In this document: positions 7,193 to 14,672 of the stretch, piece after piece
How positions within the stretch are numbered: the stretch's first letter is position 1
Layout of the letters: every line of letters starts with the position of its first letter
Assembly: GCA_017553695.1 (NCBI GenBank)
Contig: JAFZKG010000024.1
Coordinates: 1-35,729 of the forward strand
Source: Lachnospiraceae bacterium
GTDB lineage: Bacteria > Bacillota > Clostridia > Lachnospirales > Lachnospiraceae
Length of the DNA stretch: 35,729 bases
Direction of reading: 5' to 3'
The notes under the pieces: model-generated
The model's database searches: none
The model's input: the letters and a program-made list of their open reading frames with translations, nothing else
Told to the model about the DNA's origin: nothing
Program-made: the position numbers and the translations under genes

Positions 7193-8474
7193 CTTTTGTT
7201 TCCTTTGTCATATTTTTATGACGGTAATAAATATTTACATATTTCAACGCATTAAAGCGTTTTTCACCACGGAACTGGTAGATATTACGGTTGTGATAAA
7301 CATTTAGCTTATTGCGTCCGCAGATGGCCATGCCCTTCACTTCTTCATACGGAATGACCCATTCTTCCGCGCTCTTCTCATCGATCACGATACGGTCGCC
7401 ATACAGTTTGAGGGACGCATCCTTCCGGAGTTTTTTCTTTGCCTTATATACAATGACCTGAGAGATTGCCGCGCGGTCTTCATATAAAGGCTTGTCAATA
7501 TACTGCAGGACATCCAGATGATTGATGAAATCCTGCTGGTATTCATACCAGTCATTCACAAACCGGAACGGAAAGTCGAATCCGACGCCTTCCATATGTT
7601 TATCATCGTAATAACGCACCTTTTTATGGCAGGTCAGACATTCGACCTCATTGCCATGACTTTCAAATGTCGTCAGCCCACAGTCCGGACAGACATAAAC
7701 GCAACGTTCCAGATATTCCGCTTTGGTATCGGAAAGATAGGCAGAATCCGCGACAGCTTCATTCACATACAGTCCGGTTTTGATCTCTTCAAAGAGTTCC
7801 TCGTCCGTCATCTGGTCAATTTCTTCCGGCTGGATCACGCGTGAAACATACGCGTGGATCTTGCCTTTGCGGAGATCATCGGCCCAGCGCGGCTCTGCTC
7901 CGTACCCGCCTTCAATACGGTACAATGCGATCGGAAGATGCAGCTTTTTCGCCACATGTCCGATAGCCGGACTCATCCATTCCGTCTTGCCGCTATAAGT
8001 CCGGTTGCCTTCCGGCGCGATCACGAGCGTGCCGCCCTCCTGTGCCACTTTAAACATCAGAAGGATAGCCGTCCGGTCAGAGGAATGCTTGATGATCGGG
8101 ATCGGCGCAACCGACCACATCAGAAGATACGACGGCAGGCCATTCGAAAAGAGATCTTCCGTTGCCAGATAATAGACCGGCCCGCGGAAAGACATCATCA
8201 GAAAGAACTGATCATAAGGCGTCTGGTGATTATAAAGGACCAGATACGGCCCTTCGCCCTGCTCCGCAAAACGATCTGCCTGCACACCGGTTTTTTTCTT
8301 CACATACCACCCGATCATACCGGAAAACATCGTATGCAAAACGCGATGCCGCGGGACGATCCACGGTTTTGTTTTATATTTTGAAAAATCCGTTTCTATT
8401 TCCTCCGATAGATGATTAACACGCCAAGAAAAAAAATATGTCAATATTTTACAATTTTTTATTCGGAAACACAA
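7170..8474 (-). CDS. PlsC-like lysophospholipid acyltransferase with zinc ribbon
   Basis: The protein carries the acyltransferase box NHQTPYD (near residue 80 of the longest frame) and the downstream block PEGNRT (near 150), the catalytic and acceptor-binding motifs of 1-acyl-glycerol-phosphate acyltransferases. Around residues 258-285 is a four-Cys zinc ribbon (CPDCGLTT ... CLTCHKK), then a C-terminal domain of unknown role that resembles a PH-like or GRAM-like fold (KKLRKDASLKLYGDRIVID). The start is unclear. The frame opens at a TTG at 8474 without a ribosome site. A good GGAGGA at 8401-8406 sits behind a clear promoter but is not followed by an in-frame ATG, GTG or TTG at usable distance. 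The homologous part begins near 8370. It heads the six-gene operon. Confidence 0.8.
   Translation of the reverse strand: MCFRIKNCKILTYFFSWRVNHLSEEIETDFSKYKTKPWIVPRHRVLHTMFSGMIGWYVKKKTGVQADRFAEQGEGPYLVLYNHQTPYDQFFLMMSFRGPVYYLATEDLFSNGLPSYLLMWSVAPIPIIKHSSDRTAILLMFKVAQEGGTLVIAPEGNRTYSGKTEWMSPAIGHVAKKLHLPIALYRIEGGYGAEPRWADDLRKGKIHAYVSRVIQPEEIDQMTDEELFEEIKTGLYVNEAVADSAYLSDTKAEYLERCVYVCPDCGLTTFESHGNEVECLTCHKKVRYYDDKHMEGVGFDFPFRFVNDWYEYQQDFINHLDVLQYIDKPLYEDRAAISQVIVYKAKKKLRKDASLKLYGDRIVIDEKSAEEWVIPYEEVKGMAICGRNKLNVYHNRNIYQFRGEKRFNALKYVNIYYRHKNMTKETKDGKFLGL
8416..8444 (-). promoter_or_regulatory. Promoter of the minus-strand acyltransferase operon
   Basis: On the minus strand a perfect -35 box TTGACA (8444-8439) is followed after 17 bases by TGTTAA (8421-8416). 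Transcription would begin near 8409, immediately before GGAGGA (8406-8401). It would serve the acyltransferase, symporter, egsA, DUF5131, flavodoxin and EamA genes, which are separated by 20 bases or less or overlap. Confidence 0.6.
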
Positions 8475-8592
8475 TGTATCAATTATGCAACATGGCGCGA
8501 TATTCCATTTTCGAATTCGCTAATTCTCTTAAGTAATTGGATTAACCCACCGCGGCTATGTCAAAATACTACTATATAAAGGAGGGTGAAGA

Positions 8593-9255
8593 ATGGAACC
8601 TGTCACGGTTGCGGAAAAGATCGATAAAGTGGTCTATAAGATCATGTATGTCGTGTCTCTTTTTGCCGCATTGAGTCTGGTTGTCGCAGCACTTGTCTGC
8701 ACAGTCGACTCCCTGTCCACAAAGATTTTTTCCTATAGTCTTCCAAACGGAACCGAATGGGTCACCTACCTGAACATCCCAATCGTTTTTCTGGCGATCG
8801 GGTTCATTCAGGTGGAGCGAGGAAGCACTACAGTAGATATCGTTTCCCAAAAATTCCCGAATGGTTTGAAGAAAGTGCTGGAGTTCATTGGCTACTTCTT
8901 TGGTTTTGTGATCTCTGTTTTTCTGACATACTGCGAGATCAATCTGACCATAACGAAGATCTCGACCGGCGCAAAATCGTCGGCTGCTGCCATTGCATTT
9001 CCGGTATGGCCGTCCGCTTTGGTGATCGCCATTGGATACGGTATGGCTGCCATTGCATTTTTATGGTGCCTCTTCCGGATGTTTCTGATCCCTCCGGAAA
9101 AAAGGCAGGGAGCAATGGTTCCGCCGGGGATGGGTGGTCCGGATATGTCCATGCCACCTGCACAGGCTGCGCAAGCTGCTGATGCAACAGCTGCGGAATC
9201 TTCCGAGACAACTGAAGATGTTGCACCTATCATGGAAGGGAGGGATGATCAATGA
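8593..9255 (+). CDS. dctQ: TRAP transporter small membrane subunit (DctQ-like)
   Basis: A 220-residue protein with four hydrophobic segments (about 19-42, 56-75, 96-117 and 136-166), the DctQ layout, including the characteristic WVTYLNIPIVFLAIGF around segment 2. It pairs with DctM to form the membrane part of a tripartite ATP-independent transporter driven by an ion gradient. The start follows AAGGAGGG at 8579-8586. The C-terminal tail is abnormal: about 50 residues beyond the last segment, with a Pro/Met/Gly-rich patch (PPGMGGPDMSMPP, about 176-189) and then an Ala/acidic stretch. The stop overlaps the dctM start by 4 bases. No clear -35/-10 pair was found in the 118 bases upstream, which is shared with the divergent operon. 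Confidence 0.88.
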   Translation: MEPVTVAEKIDKVVYKIMYVVSLFAALSLVVAALVCTVDSLSTKIFSYSLPNGTEWVTYLNIPIVFLAIGFIQVERGSTTVDIVSQKFPNGLKKVLEFIGYFFGFVISVFLTYCEINLTITKISTGAKSSAAAIAFPVWPSALVIAIGYGMAAIAFLWCLFRMFLIPPEKRQGAMVPPGMGGPDMSMPPAQAAQAADATAAESSETTEDVAPIMEGRDDQ

Positions 9256-10562
9256 CAACTGCCGGATTAATTGGTATTGGTATTTTCGTCCTGTTGATGG
9301 TGCTTGTCTTTTTAGGCATCCCGATCTGGGTCTCCATGCTGGGCTGTTCATTCCTGGGGTTCATGTTACTGGGCAGTTTCAAACTGACCCTTCTCCAATT
9401 TACACAAGCGCCGTTTACAACCGGTGCCAACTACACCTATGCGGTCCTGCCTCTGTTCATGTTGGTTGGCTCGTTAGCGGGAGAGACCGGCATCGCGCAA
9501 GGCGCGTTCGATGCCATGAACAAATGGCTGTGCCGGGTACGTGGCGGACTGCTGTACGCGCTGGTTGGCGCAAACGCCGTGTTCGGTGCCTGCTCCGGTA
9601 TCTCGGTCGCAGGAAATGTGGTCTTCTGTAAGATCGCTATGCCGGAACTGGAAAAAAGAAACTACGATCGGAAATTATCACTCGGCGCGATCGTCGGCGC
9701 TGGTTCTTTGTCCTCGCTAATCCCGCCGTCTGTCCCGATCATTATTTTCTGTCTGATGACAGACCTTTCCATCGGAACTACGCTGATGTATGGGCTCTCG
9801 CTCGGCATCATCATGATCATCCTGCTCTGCCTCTGCATCAAAGTGCTCACGTTGTTCAGGCCGAACAAGATTCCTGGGAAGGATCAGATGGAACGTGTGC
9901 CGATGAAAGAAAAATTAAAATCCCTGCGCTACCTGATCCCGTTCCTGCTGGTCTTTGCGCTGATCGTCGGCGGTACGCTGACAGGTCTTTTCCCGTCCAC
10001 CGTTGCCGGCGCAGTCGCATCCATCGCCCTGATCATCTACTCTCTGATCAAGAAGGTCCCGGCAAAACGTATCGTGCACGTTGTGTGGGATGCAGCCATC
10101 ATGAACGCGGGCATCTTCCCAATCATCATCGCGGGGTCCATCTTCAGCCGGTTCATGTCCATGACCGGTCTGGCAGACAGTCTGGCAAACGTGATCGCAA
10201 AAGCTGGTTTCCCTGCACTGATCGTGTTCACATTGGTCGTGATCTTTTATCTGATCTGTGGATGCGTAATGGATATCGCCTCCATCATTGTCATCACAGT
10301 TCCGATCGTGTTCCCACTGCTTACCGGGCTTGGCTACAACGCATTCGTGCTTTGCGTCGTGCTCGTCATGCTGTGTGATGCTGCAGGAATGACCCCGCCG
10401 ATTGGCATGAACGTCTTCGCAGTTGCCAACGCACTCCGTACCGGCAGCGGCGAGATCTTCAAGGGTGTCATACCATTCTTTATTCTGGATGTTATAGCCA
10501 TCTTTATATGTGGCCTGGTTCCGCAGATCGTGGAATTCCTGCCGCATTTAATGGGATATTAG
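9252..10562 (+). CDS. dctM: TRAP transporter large permease subunit (DctM-like)
   Basis: A 436-residue, highly hydrophobic protein of the DctM/ion transporter superfamily with a dozen or so membrane segments. Diagnostic stretches are LFMLVGSLAGETGIAQ early, NAVFGACSGISVAGN, GAGSLSSLIPPSVPIIIF at about 155-172, and near the end DAAGMTPPIGMNVFAVAN. These Gly/Pro-rich loops line the transport path in the family. It starts with an ATGA overlap with dctQ and has GGGAGGGATGATCA just upstream, so the two are translated together. Full length, no frameshift. Direction is import of whatever the DctP protein binds. Confidence 0.94.
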   Translation: MTTAGLIGIGIFVLLMVLVFLGIPIWVSMLGCSFLGFMLLGSFKLTLLQFTQAPFTTGANYTYAVLPLFMLVGSLAGETGIAQGAFDAMNKWLCRVRGGLLYALVGANAVFGACSGISVAGNVVFCKIAMPELEKRNYDRKLSLGAIVGAGSLSSLIPPSVPIIIFCLMTDLSIGTTLMYGLSLGIIMIILLCLCIKVLTLFRPNKIPGKDQMERVPMKEKLKSLRYLIPFLLVFALIVGGTLTGLFPSTVAGAVASIALIIYSLIKKVPAKRIVHVVWDAAIMNAGIFPIIIAGSIFSRFMSMTGLADSLANVIAKAGFPALIVFTLVVIFYLICGCVMDIASIIVITVPIVFPLLTGLGYNAFVLCVVLVMLCDAAGMTPPIGMNVFAVANALRTGSGEIFKGVIPFFILDVIAIFICGLVPQIVEFLPHLMGY

Positions 10563-10607
10563 TAGCCTTTAAAAACAATTAACAATAAACAAGAGAAGGA
10601 GAAAACG

Positions 10608-11729
10608 ATGAAAAAGAAACTTTTAGCATTAGTACTGGCAGTTGCAGTCGCTGCAGCAATGGTACTGACCGCTTGCGGCGGTGGCAGCAACGGCGGCGAT
10701 ACCCCTGCACCGGCTGGCTCCGGAAGCGCAGCAGTTGTCCCGGATGCTGGCAATTCCAATGCAGAACTGACTTTCAAACTGGTTACGACCCTTTCCAAGC
10801 AGGAATTCGGCGGACAGATGGTCGAATACCTGAAGGCAAAAGTGGAAGAACTGTCCGATGGTAAGATGTCCATCAATCCAAGCTACGGCGGAACCGAAGT
10901 CGGCTTCGGCGAGGAATTAAGCTTTGTCGGAACGACAGGCGCTGGCTATGATATGACATTGATCGGTCAGGCAATGTATTTCAATGTCCTGCCACTCCTC
11001 AACTTCCCATCCCAGTCTCTGAAAGGATATGAGGATGCTGTTAACCTGATGGATACGATCGCGTTCAAGAATGAGAAGACCGCTCCTCTGGTACAGGCAG
11101 ACATTGAAAAGAACAACGTTCATATGATCGGTTCGCTTCCGGGCGGCTCCAATGCTTTCATCACCAAGACCAAATACACATCTTTGGATGAGATGAAAGG
11201 CATGAAGCTTGGTATCGGCATGAACCAGACCGCTATGGAAAAACTCGGCTTCAACGTTGTTACGGTATATCCGAATGAGTACTATGACAAACTCAGCCGT
11301 GGTGTTGCTGACTGTGGTTATATGAGCGCAACCGCTCTGGTATCCATGAAACTGCAGGAGGTCACTCCGTACTTCCTGACAGACGGAACCTACACTGCAG
11401 GTAACTTCATTACCATCAACCTGGATCTGTGGAATTCCCTGACTCCGGAACAGCAGAAGATCCTGGAGGATGCTGTCGCAGCAACTCAGGAATATTCCTA
11501 CCAGCTGGCTTATGATGCTGACGATGCAATCGGTGGCGAAATCGAAGCTGCAGGTGGTGAACTGAACAAGCTCAGCGAAGAAGATGCTAAAACGGTTCAG
11601 GCAGTCTTCTTTGAGACTGGCGTGGCTGATGCCCGTGGATATGCGGAAGGAGCTGGCTGTGTAGACGAAATGGAAGTCGTTCTTCAGGAAGTTGCAAACT
11701 ACGTAGGACTGGAGCTCCCGGCAAAATAA
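10608..11729 (+). CDS. dctP: TRAP transporter substrate-binding lipoprotein (DctP-like)
   Basis: A 373-residue exported solute-binding protein. The N-terminus has a Lys-rich start, a hydrophobic core and the lipobox LTAC, so it should be anchored to the outer face of the membrane, followed by a flexible Gly/Ala/Pro linker (about 24-45). The body matches DctP proteins: FKLVTTLSKQEFGGQMVEYLK, VGFGEELSFVGTTGAGYDM, and SRGVADCGYMSATAL. In most family members the segment Lys-Gly-Leu-Lys-Ile-Arg supplies an Arg that clamps the substrate carboxylate. Here the corresponding stretch is KGMKLG (residues 197-202), with Gly202 in the Arg position. The ligand may therefore be bound differently. Start chosen by AAGGAG six bases before the ATG. 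Confidence 0.9.
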   Translation: MKKKLLALVLAVAVAAAMVLTACGGGSNGGDTPAPAGSGSAAVVPDAGNSNAELTFKLVTTLSKQEFGGQMVEYLKAKVEELSDGKMSINPSYGGTEVGFGEELSFVGTTGAGYDMTLIGQAMYFNVLPLLNFPSQSLKGYEDAVNLMDTIAFKNEKTAPLVQADIEKNNVHMIGSLPGGSNAFITKTKYTSLDEMKGMKLGIGMNQTAMEKLGFNVVTVYPNEYYDKLSRGVADCGYMSATALVSMKLQEVTPYFLTDGTYTAGNFITINLDLWNSLTPEQQKILEDAVAATQEYSYQLAYDADDAIGGEIEAAGGELNKLSEEDAKTVQAVFFETGVADARGYAEGAGCVDEMEVVLQEVANYVGLELPAK

Positions 11730-11789
11730 CCGACGCGGGCTTCTGAACGAGCCTTAATCAAAGAAAGTGTATTTTCATGTTCTTCCTCG

Positions 11790-11824
11790 GACCTGCGCCT
11801 TTTATGGCGCAGGTCCTTTTTTAT
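11790..11824 (+). terminator. Terminator of the TRAP operon
   Basis: GGACCTGCGCC (11790-11800), loop TTTTAT, GGCGCAGGTCC (11807-11817), then seven T residues. An 11-base-pair perfect stem; it ends the dctQMP transcript and separates it from the LysR gene. Confidence 0.93.
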
Positions 11825-11909
11825 TGCTCTTTTCCTCATTTGTTGTATGATACTTACAGGCATTTACGATTATCGCTTTTTGAAAGCGAATCAATGGTCC
11901 GATTATTGA
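11824..11909 (+). promoter_or_regulatory. Promoter and dyads ahead of the LysR gene
   Basis: A candidate promoter is TTGCTC (11824-11829), 16 bases, TATGAT (11846-11851). Downstream are a hairpin TCGCTTT/AAAGCGA (11873-11889) and a dyad TCAAT-N9-ATTGA (11891-11909), which ends 13 bases before the ATG. The dyad contains CAATGGT, a 7-mer repeated in other regulatory regions of this cluster, and may be an autoregulatory operator. Confidence 0.4.
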
Positions 11910-11922
11910 CTGGAGTATTATT

Positions 11923-12861
11923 ATGACCACGCAACAGATCAGCTATTTCCTAAAACTGGCGGAAGAACTTAATTATACCAGCGTCGCGCGCTCATTTTTT
12001 ATCACGCAGCCAACGCTGTCCAAGCAGATCGTGAACCTGGAAAACGAATTGGGCGTCACCTTGTTCACCCGAGATCACAATTCGGTCAAGCTGACCCCTG
12101 CAGGGAAGCGCTTTTATGATCGCATGAAACCAGTCTTCATGGATCTGATGGATGCGATCCGCGATGCGCAGAGTTATGAGGACAAACGGGAAATCTTCAC
12201 GATCGGTATCCAGGAGGAACAACTGATCAGCAATCCGTTCACACTGGCGATCAATGATCTGCGCCGGGAGTATCCCAACCTGAGTGTAACCATCCACCGG
12301 GCTAACCTGGATGAATTGATGGAGGGGTTGGAAAAAGGAGAGTTCGATGTCTTAAACATCATCGGCAATCTGCTCCCGGAATCTGTCTATTCCGGAATGG
12401 ATCGCTTTTCGTTCATGGAGTTGGAAAATGAATGTTACTATCTGGCCTTTTCCCGCAATTTGATCGATTTACCGGAAGAGATCACAAAAGAAGAACTGGC
12501 AGACGTACTGTCTGAGCACGATCTGATCTTCCCGATACTGCGGCACGCGATCAGTAACGAAGAAGCCAAGGCTTTTTTCCTGGACAGCATGTCCGATATC
12601 GATGTTTCCAGAATCAATATCAAGGTGACGCAGTCCGGACGCCCTATCTCTCTGCCGGCACAGGTTTCCTCGCAGTTAGGCGTCACGCTCTGTAATCAGA
12701 CGAACCTGTTTTCCATTGACCCGGAGATCCGTCTGGCAAAAGTTTTACATACGGACGGCGCTTACCGCAAAGGACTGCTCTGGAAAAAGCAGTCTTATAA
12801 TCCTTACGTACAGATTTTATTAAAGATGGTCGAGCAGCAAGTGAAGCGCCGCGAGAAATGA
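11923..12861 (+). CDS. LysR-family transcriptional regulator
   Basis: A 312-residue LysR-type regulator. Residues 1-60 are the winged helix-turn-helix: ISYFLKLAEELNYTSVARSFFITQPTLSKQI is the standard opening, with TQPTLSKQI as the recognition helix, followed by the linker helix. The remainder is a periplasmic-binding-like effector domain (about 90-300), with RREYPNLSVTI and FDVLNIIG as recognisable strands. It lies between the TRAP operon (same strand, after a terminator) and the convergent MaoC-like gene. It probably senses the compound handled by this cluster; that is inference from position. The ATG lacks a strong ribosome site; ACTGGAG at 11909-11915 is the best candidate. Confidence 0.93.
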   Translation: MTTQQISYFLKLAEELNYTSVARSFFITQPTLSKQIVNLENELGVTLFTRDHNSVKLTPAGKRFYDRMKPVFMDLMDAIRDAQSYEDKREIFTIGIQEEQLISNPFTLAINDLRREYPNLSVTIHRANLDELMEGLEKGEFDVLNIIGNLLPESVYSGMDRFSFMELENECYYLAFSRNLIDLPEEITKEELADVLSEHDLIFPILRHAISNEEAKAFFLDSMSDIDVSRINIKVTQSGRPISLPAQVSSQLGVTLCNQTNLFSIDPEIRLAKVLHTDGAYRKGLLWKKQSYNPYVQILLKMVEQQVKRREK

Positions 12862-12885
12862 CGTAAACCACGCAACCTTATATAT

Positions 12886-12912
12886 AAAAAGACCGCCCGC
12901 GGCGGTCTTTTT
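12886..12912. terminator. Bidirectional terminator between lysR and MaoC-like gene
   Basis: AAAAAGACCGCC (12886-12897), loop CGC, GGCGGTCTTTTT (12901-12912). The flanking A- and T-runs make it work in both directions for the convergent genes on either side. Confidence 0.93.
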
Positions 12913-12968
12913 ATGTGTGGCAACAGAATTACTCTTTAAAAGAGGAGATCTATGTTTACAATGAGTAT

Positions 12969-14477
12969 TTATGCCTGTTTATGCGGAAGCTCTACTTCTG
13001 CGCTGCCGTTAACCCAGTTTGTCCCCTTCATATCGGAGATCCACCAGATCAGTTTGACAAGATATTTGCCGTTCTTGACATATTTATCAACCACAACCAG
13101 GTGAACTTCAGCCGTGTCTCTGGTAAGACCATGGCTGTCAACATGCGCATCTTCCATACCCGGTGCCTGGGAGATCCAGTGCACATAGTATGGACTTTCC
13201 GGAACCGGATGACCAAATGCAGCATGTGTTTCCGGCGGCATGATCGCCCACTTGACGGAGAAGATACGGCCTTTGTCGCCCATCCAGTTGTTGATGGCAT
13301 GGATCGCGAAATCACGGCCAACGAAGTTGATGATTGCGGCACGCATATCGCCTGCTGCTGCGTGGATATCCGTTGTGTCAACATCCATTTCTGGTTTTGG
13401 CATATCCGGAGGTGCAGGCATATCCGGTGCGCCGCCCTCTGCAGCCATCTTTTCATCCAATGCCGCGCCACGGCCATCATCGATCATGAATCCTGATTTT
13501 GCGCCATCCGGAACAGACGGCGTATAATCTGCTTCGTTTGGAAGCCGGAGAATGCCATGCGCATCTTTGATCATGGTCTTGCGGATCTCGTCATCAAGGA
13601 TTTCTTTCTTCATTGTCCTGGTACCGCCGATACCCATGCCATATGGGGTGGACGGAAGTGAGCAGTCAATGATCGGGCCTTCCAGCGTACGTGGAGGCTC
13701 ATCACCGATGTTGACATCTTCCCAGTAAAGCGGCTCTGCACCCTGGATCTTTTCGTTTTTCCAGATGTTTTTCATGTATTCATAATCTTCATCTGTATAT
13801 ACGCGATCTTCTTTATCCATCCAGTCCGGAGCTTCCCACATCGAAAGGAATCCCATCTCCTTAAATCCCGGTGGCATTTTGCCCGGTTTGAATGTTCTCA
13901 GACTTTCCATATAGTGGAATCCACACTTATTAACGATCTCGCCTCTCTGGTTGTAGACGGTTCCGCCATTATATAATGCGACTGAACGATGTACGGAGCC
14001 CTCCGGAGGGGTCAGGTCGATCATCTGTCTCTCATCAATCACCAGGAAAAGCGTATCGCCCGGATAGATGTCCTGGTAACTTTCGACCCAGTGGCTTGCC
14101 TGTGATACCAACAATGTGTCTCTGGCTTCTTCCGGGAATGCGCAGGTATAACTGTCATCGTGCGTACCGAAGATCGGGTATGCCGGAATGTCTTTATATC
14201 CTGCTTTTCTTGCGTACTCTGCATCGTTGAACAGCGGGTTTTCCTGCTCGTACTTTGCGTTATTATAGCGAACCATTGCCTCGGTCACTTTCAGAGTAGG
14301 TCCGATCCCCGGCGTGTCTGCCGGAAGGGTACCATTCACAAGCGCCTGCACGTCGATCGGACCTCTGGTGTTGATGGCATTAGCTGCCTCCCACCATTTG
14401 TCCAGAGCAGCCTGCTCTCTCTCATCATACTGGCCCGGATAACGGACAATGAAATCTTCTTTATTGAATTCGTTCAT
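12969..14477 (-). CDS. MaoC-like double-hotdog acyl dehydratase-type protein
   Basis: A 502-residue protein with two hotdog-fold halves, like fused MaoC-type (R)-hydratases. The first half (about 85-205) contains HWVESYQDIYPGDTL. The second begins at PLYWEDVNIGDEPPRTLEGP (about 245), the usual MaoC opening, and resumes at NFVGRDFAIHAINNWMGDKG after an insert, ending with a strand pair before VELPHKQA. MaoC enzymes hydrate enoyl-CoA or dehydrate 3-hydroxyacyl-CoA in the cytoplasm. I cannot align a clear Asp/His catalytic pair, so activity is not assured. The insert between conserved blocks carries a Pro/Met-rich patch (APDMPAPPDMPKPEM, about 348-362). The ATG has AAGGAG six bases upstream. It is the last gene of the PucR-side minus-strand group. 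Confidence 0.72.
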   Translation of the reverse strand: MNEFNKEDFIVRYPGQYDEREQAALDKWWEAANAINTRGPIDVQALVNGTLPADTPGIGPTLKVTEAMVRYNNAKYEQENPLFNDAEYARKAGYKDIPAYPIFGTHDDSYTCAFPEEARDTLLVSQASHWVESYQDIYPGDTLFLVIDERQMIDLTPPEGSVHRSVALYNGGTVYNQRGEIVNKCGFHYMESLRTFKPGKMPPGFKEMGFLSMWEAPDWMDKEDRVYTDEDYEYMKNIWKNEKIQGAEPLYWEDVNIGDEPPRTLEGPIIDCSLPSTPYGMGIGGTRTMKKEILDDEIRKTMIKDAHGILRLPNEADYTPSVPDGAKSGFMIDDGRGAALDEKMAAEGGAPDMPAPPDMPKPEMDVDTTDIHAAAGDMRAAIINFVGRDFAIHAINNWMGDKGRIFSVKWAIMPPETHAAFGHPVPESPYYVHWISQAPGMEDAHVDSHGLTRDTAEVHLVVVDKYVKNGKYLVKLIWWISDMKGTNWVNGSAEVELPHKQA

Positions 14478-14672
14478 TTTGTTCTCCTTTTACTTTGTGT
14501 TTCCTGCACATGAAATCGGATGTGCAACAGCTACTTTTCTTCAGATATACTGTACCATTGACTTACGTTTATAATCCAATTGCCAGCTTGAATAAACACA
14601 TTCTGAATTGGAATTGCTAAGCGGCGCGCGATGGATTATCGCGCGCCGGATCAATACTTTATAAAGCACTTT
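14478..14672 (-). other. Leader of the MaoC-like gene with GC-rich hairpin
   Basis: This 195-base gap contains an 11-base-pair perfect stem, CGGCGCGCGAT (14622-14632) and ATCGCGCGCCG (14638-14648), with a five-base loop and no T-tract on either strand. Closer to the gene is TCAATGGTAC on the minus strand (14561-14552), sharing CAATGGT with other regulatory regions here. The hairpin could protect an RNA end, attenuate read-through from the permease gene, or bind a protein. I found no convincing sigma-70 promoter. Confidence 0.5.
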
